The translations under genes were made by a program, and so were the position numbers. Positions 1 through 9,693 of a stretch of DNA of 64,000 bases are shown one piece after another. The number at the start of each line of letters is the position of its first letter. Position 1 is the first letter of the stretch. The notes beneath the pieces were generated by a model that saw nothing but the letters and a program-made list of their open reading frames with translations, was not told where the DNA came from and did no database searches. Source of the stretch: Alopecurus myosuroides (Eukaryota > Streptophyta > Magnoliopsida > Poales > Poaceae); the NCBI GenBank assembly GCA_028641055.1, contig CM054057.1:330304482-330368481 (forward strand), read 5' to 3'.

Positions 1-73
1 AAGATACAAAAAGTGTCAGAAAAAACAGAGAAAGATGTCAACATAAAAAATCCGGTAAAAGATAAAAACTTAC

Positions 74-2614
74 CGAGAATCTTGTCCATCTCGGATCCCT
101 CCTCGAAGCGCTGGGTCAAGGCGTTCTCCAGATCTCGGATCGTCGCCTTGTCCTTAGCAGCTTGATCGGAGGCCTTGGACTCGGCAATATCGACAGCCAA
201 TTGGCTGGCCTCTAGGTCCTGCTGCAACTTCATATTAAGCTTATGAAGATCCAGGTTTTCCCGGCGCAGGTTTTCGGTATTGCCGGCATCTTCAGAAACT
301 TGTTTGGATTTCGCCAAAGAAGCTGAAAAAGCAAGTAAAAAAGACGAGTAATAAAACTCAAAAAAAATACTTAGATAAAATTCATACAACTAGAAGCAGA
401 GAAAAACTTACCTGTTGATTCCTCCAGCTGCTGCAGAACGGATACCAGTTCCGCATTCTTACCCTCGAGAATAGAAAGAAGGGATTTCACCTCCTTATTC
501 TTGACGGTAAGTTTGTTGAAAACTTCCAGATTTATATTTTCAGCGGTTCGCTGAAACACGGAAAAGAAACAAAAAATGCTTAAGTTAAAAACAAGCATAA
601 AAGCGAAAAAGCATTGAGGCAAAAACATGCATTTGACTTATTGCTTGGGGTCTAGAGGTATTACCTGGTTCGTTTGTTGCAAATCTGACAAGTTTTTGTT
701 GAATTATTCTGCATACTCGGCAAAAAGAATCTCAACATGGTGAAGTCCCTCTTGGATGACCTGCCGAGGTGAAAATACGAAGTTATTCCTTACAATTAAT
801 CCGCCTTGCGGACAAGGACGGATCAGAGGAGCAGGAGCGAAGAACTTCTTAGCCCCTGGACGAATACGTCCATGTTCGTCAAAAGGTTCCTCCTTTACCT
901 TGAATTCTCGGTTAAAGGTGGGAATGGGCTCTTCCTCGGGTACACGAGAAGGGCCGCCCACATCCGGTTCTGCCCTTTCCCTCGCATCCTTCTCGGATGT
1001 AATAGGCTGGCTGGTCGGCAATGGGTATTCCCCCGGCTTCGCGGATTGATTCTCTCCCCCAAGAGTAACTGGGGTGGGAGGAGCCACAGCTGGAGATGCC
1101 GCTCCCTTGCTAGCAGTGGCCTTATGCTTTTTTAGTTTCTTTGATTTCAAAGAAGTTGGAGCAAGGCTGAAAGGGGAAAAGAAGAACAAAAAATCCGAGA
1201 TATAAATATCCCGAGAAACCAAAACAGCTGGTGCAACCAAAAAAAAATGGCAAAGGTATAAAATTCCCAGAGAGTTACCTGGATGTAGCGACGGGGATTC
1301 CGTCAATATTTACTACTTCCTCTGTGGTTGCTGGCCTCTTGCGCTTACGACCACCGTAGAAATTGGCATGTAATTCGTCAAGCTCAGCGTCGGTCGCAAG
1401 ATCCCCTTCCGTAAGGTCATCGAACTATGGAAGTGGCCAAAAATACGATTAAGACAGGAAATCGGGGAAAGATAAATATCCGACAAAATTGCCTAAAGGA
1501 GAAAATGCATTACCTTGGGAACCGGGTTTTCCTCGTGATATATTTCCAGGCTTTCGTCGTATTGATCGCGAGTAGCAACCAAGTGGTTGACCCGCTTTTT
1601 AAAATCTCTTTTTGAGAAAGCCTTTTCTGTTCCTCTCATCTCGTCTTCCGGACCTTTGTATTCGCAAAGAAGCCGGGTTCGGTGGGCGAGAGGTTGGATG
1701 CGACGTCCGAACCAGCACAAAACTGTGTCTGCTCTGGTGAGAGGAGGCTTTGAAGAGGTGAGTTTAGCGATGCGCCGTTTGATTTTCATCAAATCGTCCG
1801 GCAAAGTTTGCACCGCTTCGGCAACCCAGCTATCTTGAGGAATAGCAGCATCATTAACAAATGGAGGAACCCCGTTTTCTTTTCCGGGAAAGGGGATGTC
1901 TTAGTGATAAAAGAAAGAACCTGTCCAGAATTTGACGGATTCTGATGTTTTTATTTTCGGGAACCAATCTTCCTTGAATCCAAGCAGGGTAAAAGATATG
2001 GTTCCACAGGTTGGAAGAGCGCCCTCTGCAGGGTTTCGCTTAACTCCAAAGCAATATTGCCAGAAATCTAATCTAGGTACTATCCCTAAATATCCCTCGA
2101 AAAGGGCTTGGAAGCCGGCCAGATATAGAATAGAATTTGGTGGGAGATTGTGGGGCTGGATACCATAATGGTTGAGAACATCGAGGAAGAAGGCGGAAGG
2201 CGGGATTCCCATACCTCTAACAATGTATCAGACTCCTCTTCTTCGTGACGCCATTTTCCTTTCACCACCCCTCCTTCTCCATTGTCGGAAGAAGAGAGGG
2301 GGGATGCTGCTCCGGCTCCAATTGCTGGAAGATCCACCTTCTTCTTCGGCTCCGGTGGCCGTGGCCGCGAGCTCTTCTCCGATGAGATTGAGCTTTTCCT
2401 CCGCCGTTTCGGGAGGCGGAGGCGGAGTAGAAGAAGGTGTGGCCATGGTTGCAGCCGTGAGAGGTGGATCCTCACGGGCCTGGCCACCAGAAGATTTCTC
2501 CGGCTCGTCGCCGGTGGCGCGGTTTGGTGAATCCACCATGGGATCCATGGTGTTGATTATGTCGTCGATCTCATCGATGATGGAGCAGGCCAGGGAAGCG
2601 TACGGAGAGGCCAT
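74..2614 (-). pseudogene. Antisense, intron-containing retrotransposon gene, 'putative gypsy type transposon' family (PF04195-like)
   Basis: Five minus-strand exons with canonical GT-AG borders join in a consistent reading frame: 2614-1514, 1424-1279, 1166-665, 550-412 and 322-74. The last ends at a donor, so the gene continues off the left edge. Phases at the four junctions are 0, 2, 0 and 1. The start is the ATG at 2614, about 170 bp downstream of a TATA box. Exon 1 has an acidic, proline-rich N-terminus, then a segment (about 2212-1900) resembling the PF04195 domain common in plant retroelement proteins. Exon 3 is low-complexity and charged; exons 4 and 5 are heptad-rich and should form a coiled coil. 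Three in-frame stops (2230-2228, 1903-1901, 706-704) break the frame. Function unknown. Confidence 0.75.
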
Positions 2615-2777
2615 ATCCGGGCGGCGCGATGTGGACTCCGTGCTCTCCGACGAGGTCTGGGAACGGCGCAGTGGCGTGCGCGTGCTCGGGCGTTTGCTCT
2701 ACTCACTGTGGCTCGGGTGCTGTGCGCTTAGGGCTTGAAGACAGGGGAGTGGAAGGTTTGCCGGAGGGGATGAAGTA

Positions 2778-2791
2778 GGCTATTTATAGCC
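2778..2791 (-). promoter_or_regulatory. Palindromic TATA box of the antisense gene
   Basis: On the minus strand the site reads GGCTATAAATAGCC, a perfect 14 bp palindrome with a consensus plant TATA core. It lies about 165 bp upstream of the ATG at 2614, which leaves room for a 5' UTR of about 130 nt. Because it is palindromic it could in principle work in either direction. Use as a promoter is inferred. Confidence 0.5.
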
Positions 2792-3179
2792 GGGAATCCA
2801 TCGCGATACGTGCTAACGGCTCTTTTGACCGTTGGATGATCAACGTGTGTCACTCGCCGAAAATTCTGGGAAATGAATCGACAGGTGATTATTGCTATCT
2901 CCTCGTTTCCTGTGAGAATCTGTCAAAGATACGTTGCAGGGTTTCACACGTGAAAACCCAAACGTCCCTGACGTCAGCACGATTTCATCGCTGACGTAGG
3001 AAGTTCCTTCTCCATGAAGGCTCGTGAAAGAAAAAGCCGGATTTCCCGAAATCCGAGTTTCGTGTTAAAGCATGATTTGAAGGAAAAGAAGAATCAAGAC
3101 GAAGAGCCAACATTTCTCGGAAAGAATGTAATTTGACGAAAGATGGCGATTCCGAGTCTTAATCCTTCTTGGGGGCTAC

Positions 3180-3724
3180 TATCGGATATATACCAATTAG
3201 GGGTATATCAGATGGTATCCTAAAGTGCCGGATTACCATGGTGGCCTGAATGGTAATGGGCTACGGTCCATTAGGCGGCCCAGTAAGCTGACGCACAGAA
3301 GCCGGATTCTAGAAGAACCCGGACCACGGCCCACGTGGTACGACTTGGAGTAGAAGGCGGATTCCTTGCTTTCCAAGTTAGCACATACCGTAGTCTTCTA
3401 GATTTCCTTTTCTGTAAGCCCTAACCCGGCTATTATATAAAGCCGGACAGGAGATAATAAAGATAGACAATAAGCTAGAAGCTAACTCGCCGAGAGGTTG
3501 ATCCTTGACGAGTAGGAAACCCCAACTCACATTGTACTTTGTATACTTCAGGCTTCAGCCCTGATTTAGTGAGATTGCAGGAGTAGGAACGCCTCCTAGT
3601 TGCGATGTACCGAACCTGGGTAAAACCCTGGTGTCATTGTTCATCACACGATCACGTCCCCCACAATCTCTATCGGTAGTATCATGGCACCCCCATCTAT
3701 GAATTCTACTACGATGTCTCGACA
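3180..3724 (+). repeat. 3' LTR of the Tat-like element
   Basis: The LTR begins TATCGG (a degenerate TGTCGG) right after the polypurine stretch TTGGGGGCTAC at 3169-3179 and ends TCGACA at 3724, matching a TGTCGG...CCGACA terminal inverted repeat with point changes. The flank 3725-3729 is ATCCA, the expected right-hand target duplication. Length is 545 bp. Confidence 0.8.
3426..3446 (+). promoter_or_regulatory. LTR core promoter: TATA box framed by an inverted repeat
   Basis: TATTATATAAAG at 3431-3442 is a strong TATA-type core in the LTR. It is bracketed by CCGGCT (3426-3431) and AGCCGG (3441-3446), so it could sit in the loop of a 6 bp stem. It is the likely U3/R boundary of this LTR. Confidence 0.5.
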
Positions 3725-4722
3725 ATCCACCTCCATTATGTAACTTGATGATGAGCTTCATGGTTATTTATGCATGCTGCTACACAGTCTGGAGCATGCA
3801 GTTGGATACATCAGAGATATTCTATTATGAGTTATGAGTACTAAAAGTGCGATGATTCATTGTAATATAGGATGTTGCCCCTACCGGTGAGGATATATAA
3901 AAAAAATGAAAAATCCCAAAAAGAAAAAAGAAAGAAAGTGCCAAAGAGAGAATAAAGAGAGAGGGGGCGCATCACTATCCTTTATACCACACTTGTGCTT
4001 CATGTTTAACACCAATGCTTCAGTTTGGAGAAAGTTTTCATATTATCATTCATTCATAACTATGTGGGGGAACTTTACATTATACAACTTGGCTTGTATA
4101 TTCCAATGATGATCCTACCAAATGAGCTCTAGGTATTCGTGAGCAAGCAAGTTGGATGCACCCCCACTAGTTCCATTGGAGAGCTTTCATATAGTTATAG
4201 CTCTATGTGCATCCGTTGTGTGGCAATCCCTACTCCTTGCATAGCTTCGGTTGTAAGACTTTCTCTTGTCTAATGACCACTTTCAGCTTTGTGAGCCTTT
4301 CTTCCATTGACCTTCTGAACCCCCCATAATGTTCTCTTTTCCATAACATCCCAGTGCCAGGGACCAACACAGAACACTTGCTTGTTTTTAGTACGCAAAT
4401 AATTTAAGATTCAAGCATTGCATCGTGTGGAAAGCTTGACTTGATCCTAACAGGGGTTGTGAAGATCGTTTGACGTGCATGATGTTGTTGTTCTTGAAAG
4501 CTTAAATCATCTCTAGTAAACTTTGCACGGTTGATAGTCTTTTAGTATTGATTCATTAAAAGTTTTACTTCTTTGTTCTTTGTTTATGCATTACTTGTTG
4601 ATATCAAATATAGATCACATGTTTAGTTCATTTGATCCTAGTTTACATGCTCTGCTTTGCCTATTATGATCAAGATTGTGTGGTAGCATGTCACCTCAGA
4701 AATTATTTTGTTTCATCGTTTA

Positions 4723-4742
4723 CCTACTCGAGGACGAGTAGG
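4723..4742 (+). other. Conserved hairpin upstream of the polypurine tract, element A(+)
   Basis: CCTACTCG (4723-4730), loop AGGA, CGAGTAGG (4735-4742): a perfect 8 bp stem ending 19 bp before the 3' LTR. The same hairpin occurs at the same place in elements B (11929-11948) and A(-) (20122-20141). Confidence 0.7.
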
Positions 4743-4761
4743 AACTAAGATTGGGGATGCT

Positions 4762-6429
4762 TGATACATCTCCAACGTATCTATGATTTCTGATGTTCAT
4801 GTTGATATTATGCCAATTGCTACATGTTTTCTCCCTTCTTTATAACATTTTTACACGTTTCCTGGGACTAACCTATTAACAAGATGCCAAGTGCCAGTTC
4901 CCTGTTTTCTGCTGTTTTTTTTTATTTCAGATTGGTTGTTCTGGAAATATTCTCGAAATTGGACCCCACGAATCCCGAAGTTCTTATTTTCCCCAAAATC
5001 ATCAAGAAGTCCGAAGAGGTGTCGAAGACGAGCACCAGGGGGCCCTCACCATAGCCAGGCGCCCCCTGGCCGTGCCTGGGGGTAGTGAGGCCACACTGGT
5101 GGCCCACAGATGTCGCCCTTTCGCCTATTTATTCCCCTCTGAAAGAAAACCGTAGGTATCTGTTCAAAAATCCCTGAAAAGTTCTGCAGCCGCCATCGTC
5201 GTCAACCCTAGATCAGGGGGGTTCTGAAGCTGTCTCCCGGCACCCTGCCGGAGAGGAGATCATCACCGGAGGCCTCTTCATCACCATGCCTGCCTCCGGA
5301 GTGATGCGTGAGTAGTTCATCCTTGGACTACGAGTCCATAGAAGTAGCTAGATGGTTGTCTTCTCCCCCTATGCCTCAATGTTTAGATCTCGTGAGCTGC
5401 CTAACATGATCGAGATTGTTCTTATGTAATTCTATGTGCTGTGTTTGCTGGGATCCGATGAATATTGAAATTATGCCAAGTTGATTATAGTCTTTATTGC
5501 ATATGTTATTTGTGATCTTGCATGCTTTCCGTTGCTAGTGGTTGCTCTGGCCAAGTAGTTGCTAGTGACTCCAAGAGGGAGTATTTATGCTCGATAGTTG
5601 GGTTCATGCCTCCTTTTCGCCTATGCTCGAGTGACAGAAACGTGACGGGGAAGGATGTGATCTTGCCACTAGGGAGAAAACAGCGGTGTGAGTGCCCGCG
5701 TGCACAATCATTGCTTACATTACACATATTGCTTAATGCGATTATCTGTTGCTTGCAACTTAATACCTAAGGGGGTTCGGATGATAACCTGAGGGTGAAT
5801 TATTAGTCATAGATGCAGTTGGATTACGGTCTATGTATATTGTTGTAATGCCCGCACTAAATATCATAGTAGTCATCATGTCATGAATGTGCACTATGGT
5901 GCAACCTCTATTTGTCAATTTCCCAGCTGTAATTTGTTCACCCAGCATGCTATCTTTTATGGAGAGACACCACTAGTGAACCTATGAACCATGGTCCATT
6001 TTCCTACACTGTTAAACAAACCACGACGATTCCCTGCTTTCTTTACTTATTGCAAGCATACACCATTTTCCACACTGTACGTCTAATCTTTTTTTCCAGC
6101 AAGACCGCTGAGATTGACAAGCTCACTGTACCGTTGGGACAAAGTATTTTGGTTGTGTTGTGTGCAGGTTCCGCGTTGTTGCTGACACCGGTGAGGCGCC
6201 ATCACCACCGTCAGTGGCATCAACCTTCCGAAGATCCTGTTTCTCCTATTGGATTGATAACTTTGGTTCTTAACTGAGGGAAATTCTTACCGCTGTACTC
6301 ATCACACCCTCCTCTTGGGGTTCCCAACACGCCATCACAAGCATCAAGAATTTTTGGCGTCGTTGTCGGGGACATAAAATTCATCATCATCAAGAAGTCT
6401 CCTCGTCAAGGCACCATCAAGGCGAAGCA
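4762..6429 (+). repeat. 3' LTR of element A(+)
   Basis: Starts TGATACATCTCC after the purine-rich stretch GATTGGGGATGCT and ends ...GGCGAAGCA at 6429 (1668 bp), matching the LTRs at 18431-20102 and 24135-25808. A tRNA-Asp-type primer-binding-site-like sequence (6355-6371, TGGCGTCGTTGTCGGGG) lies inside the LTR, about 58 bp before its end, as in the other two A LTRs. Confidence 0.85.
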
Positions 6430-7409
6430 GGCCCCTCGGGTGCCCACCGCCGTCGCCCTTTCGCCTATTTATTCCCCCTGATGCGTGAACCCTAAATATA
6501 TACCACTTTTCCACGAAAAACAGCCGAGGCCGCCGTCATCGTTAGCCCGAGATCGGGAGGGTTCTGGAGTTCTCCCCAGCACCCTGCCGGGAGGGGAAAT
6601 CATCACCCGAGGGCTCTACACCACCATGCCCGCCTCCAGAGTGATGCATGAGTAGTTCATCCTTGGATTATGGGTCCATAGAAGTAGCTAGATGGTTGTT
6701 CTCTCCTCTTTATGCCTCATGTTTAGATCTCATGAGCTGCCCTACATGATCGAGATCATCTTATTGTAACACTACATGTTGTGTTTGCTTGGATCCGATG
6801 ATTATTGAATGCTATGTCTCTTGATTATCAATCTATCATGTTATCTTCATGTGTATGTTATTTATGATCTTGCATGCTCTCCGTTGTCAGTAGATGCTCT
6901 GGCCAAGTAGGTACTATTGACTCCAAGAGGGAGTATTTATGATCGATAGTGGGTTCATGCCTCCTTTGCATCTGTGCTCGAGTGACAGAAATGTGACGGA
7001 TGGAGGATGTGTGGTTGCCATTAGGGAGAAAACAACGATGTTCACACACTCCATACTGATAATATAACCACTGCAATTACTGTTTTCACACTGCTACTGC
7101 TGTTTTCATATTGTTCTTAAACTGTTTCCACACCATACATCTAACCTCTTTGTTATCAGCAAAACCAGTGAGATTGACAACCTCACTACTTCGTTGGGGC
7201 AAAGTGAATTGATTGTGTTGTTTAGGTTCCACGTTGTTGCTGAACCGGTAGTGTGCCCTGCCACCTTAGCTGCAAATCAATATTCGGAAGTTACTTCTTT
7301 ATCCTACTGGTCGATTCAATCTTTGTTTCTTTTCTGAGGGAAACTTGCTGCTGTGCTCATCACACCTTCCTGTTGGGGTCTCCCAATGAGTGCAAGACCT
7401 GCACCATCA
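6430..7409 (+). repeat. 5' LTR of element B, left-truncated and internally deleted
   Basis: Aligns with 12291-13546 of the 3' LTR. About 280 bp present in the 3' LTR (around 12905-13190) are missing here at about 7045, where GATGTTCACAC runs straight into the sequence that precedes the ATAACCACTGCAATTAC segment. The LTR ends CACCATCA at 7409. Confidence 0.8.
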
Positions 7410-7415
7410 AGTATT

Positions 7416-7432
7416 TTTCTAGCGCCTTTTCC
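7416..7432 (+). other. Primer-binding site of element B (degenerate tRNA-Asp type)
   Basis: TCTAGCGCCTTTTCCGGGG starts a few bases after the LTR end. It is a mutated form of TGGCGCCGTTGCCGGGG, which is complementary to the 3' end of plant tRNA-Asp. Confidence 0.6.
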
Positions 7433-7603
7433 GGGGAGGAAGAGAATTTCTGCAAGGGGATTCTCTCACCTCCAATGTCTTTACTTTTTTTTAGTTTTGC
7501 TTAGTTTATTTTATTTTGCCTTGTTTGCTTCTCTTTATCAAAAGCACAAAAAATAGTTCTTATTCTAGTTGTTATTTTTTATCTTGTTTTTAATCTTGCT
7601 AAA

Positions 7604-9200
7604 ATGAGTACCCCTGAGAACAGTAAGTTTTGTGATTTTACTAGCACCAACAACAATTATTTCATTAGCACACCTATTGCTCCACCTGCTCCGACTGCTG
7701 ATTTTTATGAGATAAAGCCTGCCCTGTTAAATCTTGTTCTGAGAGAGCAGTTTTCTGGTGTAAGTACTGATGATGTTGCTGCCCATCTTAATAATTTTGT
7801 TGAACTATGTAAGATGCAAAAATATAAAGATGTAAATGGAGATATTATTAAACTGAAATTGTTTCCTCTCTCTCTGAGAGGAAGAGCTAAAGAATGGTTG
7901 CTATATTTGCCTAGAAATAGTATTGATTCTCGTACTAAATGTAATTCTTTCATTGGAAAATATTATCCTCCTGCTAAGATTATATATTTAAGAAGTAGCA
8001 TTATGAATTTTAACAAACTTGATAATGAGCATGTTGCTAAAGCTTGGGAAAGAATGATATCTTTAGTAAATAATTGTCCCACTCATGGATTGACTACTTG
8101 GATGATCATCCAAACTTTTTTATGCAGGACTGAATTTTTCTTCAAGAAACCTTCTGGATTCATCTGCAGGAGGAACCTTTATGTCCATGACTTTGGGTGC
8201 ATCAACAAAGCTTTTTAATGTTATGATGGCAAATTATCCTGAATGGCACACTGAGAGAGATACAACGGGTAAGAAGGTAAATTCTGTTGAAGAAACCTCC
8301 TCTTTGAGTGATAGGCTTGATGCTATTATGTCTATGCTTGTGAATGGTCATGCTCATATTGATCCAAACAATGTTCCTTTAGCCTCTTTGGTTTCTCAAG
8401 AAGAGCATGTTGATGTGAACTTCATTAAAAATAATAGTTTCAACAACAATTCTTATAGAAATAATTTTGGTAGCAAAAATTATAGGCCATATCCTCCTAA
8501 TAATAATAATGGTTATGTCAATTCCTATGGTAATTCCTACAACAACAATAAAAGTGTACCCTCTGATCTTGAAAACATGCTTAAGAATTTTATTAGTACA
8601 CAAACTACTTTTCATAAATCTGTTGAGGAAAAGTTTGGAAAATTTGATGTTCTTGCTTCTAAAGTTGATAGCCTTGCCCTTGATGTTGATTTTCTGAAAC
8701 TAAAGGTTATGCCTCATGATGTTAAAGAAATCAAAACTTTTAATGCCATTCAAATTCTAATTGATGACAATGTTAGGATGTTAGCTGAACTGCATGCTAG
8801 ATGGGAAAGAGAAGATCAAATAGCTAGATATAATAATATAGCTAATATTTGCACCATTACCACCACTAGTAAAACTGAAGCTTATCATGCTATTAAACCT
8901 TCTACTATCAATGTTAAAGTAATTGGTGTTGTACAAACTCCCACTTCTGCTGTTAAAGGTTCAAACCTGCCTGAAACTGCTAAAAATGTTCCTGATATAT
9001 GTGCTGAAATTTTTAGAAACATGGGAGACAATAGTCCCATTACCTTTGATAAAAATGATCTTTACTTTAATGATTGCAACATAACTGAAGTTATTAAGTT
9101 CCTACAAAAGCTTGAAAGTTGTCCTAATGCTAGTACTATGAATATGGCTTTCACAAAACATATTACAAATGCGCTCATGCGATTAGAGAGGATGAATTAA
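7604..9200 (+). pseudogene. gag of element B
   Basis: The ATG at 7604 follows a 170 bp leader. The first reading frame (7604-8218) holds a retrotransposon gag core with GRAKEWLLYLP, IGKYYPPAK and DNEHVAKAWERM, the pattern of Athila-type gag proteins. A one-base insertion in the T-run near 8120 (QTF then LCRT where the sister copy reads YAAMNF) throws it out of frame. The protein resumes in another frame to 9200, with an asparagine-rich linker (FNNNSYRNNFG, SYGNSYNNNK) and a coiled-coil stretch (SVEEKFGKFDVLASKVDSL). No zinc knuckle is visible. The same domain order and wording occur in A(-). Confidence 0.8.
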
Positions 9201-9693
9201 GGTGTGAAGCCTCTATCCCTAGGAAGTTAGATGATGGTTGAGAACGCATCACTAAAATTAAGGTGAATGATTTCGATTGTAATGCTCTATGTGATCTTGG
9301 TGCTTGTATCTCTGTTATGCCTAAAAAACTTTATGATATGCTTGATTTGCCACCTTTGGAGCACTGTTATTTGGATATTTGTCTTATTGATAATGTTAGG
9401 AAGAAACCTTTGGGGATATTTGATGGTGTTCTTATTATGTTTAAAATAACCTTGTTCCCGTTGATTTTGTTGTTATGAATATTGAATGCAATGCTTCTTG
9501 TCCAATTGTTTTGGGAAGACCTTTTCTTAGAACTGTTGGTGTTGTTATTGATATGAAAGAGGGGAATATTAAATATCAATTTCCACTCAAGAAAGGTATG
9601 GAACACTTTCCTAGAAAGAGAACGAAGTTTCCTTTTGATTCTATTATTCGAACAAATTACAATTTGGATGCTTCTTCACTTGAAAACACTTGA
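9201..9693 (+). pseudogene. Aspartic protease segment of element B
   Basis: The segment contains CDLGACISVMPKKLYDML with the D-L-G-A active-site loop of Athila-type proteases (about 9293-9340) and the C-terminal hydrophobic motif PIVLGRPFLRTVGVVID (about 9500-9550). Stops and frameshifts split it: the frame stops at 9198-9200, again shortly after (TGA at 9239-9241), and at 9476-9478 before resuming at 9475. A(-) carries the same protein almost intact. The protein ends at 9693, with no RT downstream. Confidence 0.75.

Larger units (their letters stand above)
1..3724 (+). mobile_element. 3' part of a Gypsy LTR retrotransposon, probably Tat lineage, with an antisense gene
   Basis: The right boundary is a 3' LTR (3180-3724) preceded by a purine-rich tract, so the element reads on the plus strand and its gag-pol lies outside the window to the left. 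The visible internal part is filled by a gene on the opposite strand, the arrangement known for Tat-lineage elements (Grande, RIRE2), which carry an additional ORF antisense between pol and the 3' LTR. The right junction is certain: the sequence from 3725 on matches the reverse complement of the element at 18431-25808 (around 21100-21150), so this copy inserted into that family. The 5' LTR and the partner TSD are not in the window. Lineage assignment is inference; the antisense gene and the LTR are seen directly. Confidence 0.8.
3725..6429 (+). mobile_element. Element A(+): 3' end of a non-autonomous gag-protease LTR element (Athila-like)
   Basis: This is the 3' non-coding internal tail (3725-4761) plus the 3' LTR (4762-6429) of the same family as the complete minus-strand element at 18431-25808; long matching stretches include 3725-4000 against about 20900-21140. 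Its left part is cut off by the Tat-like insertion. Its right end abuts GGCCC (6430-6434), which lies inside the 5' LTR of element B, so A(+) inserted into B. No coding sequence remains here. Confidence 0.85.

Noticed and set aside
704..1306. A 200-residue protein starting at 1306 on the minus strand
   Set aside because: The N-terminal part is translated intron (1278-1167). The real coding part starts at the acceptor next to 1166.
2172..2738. 188-codon plus-strand frame
   Set aside because: It is the reverse of exon 1 of the antisense gene, where the minus-strand frame has a TATA box, ATG and splice sites.
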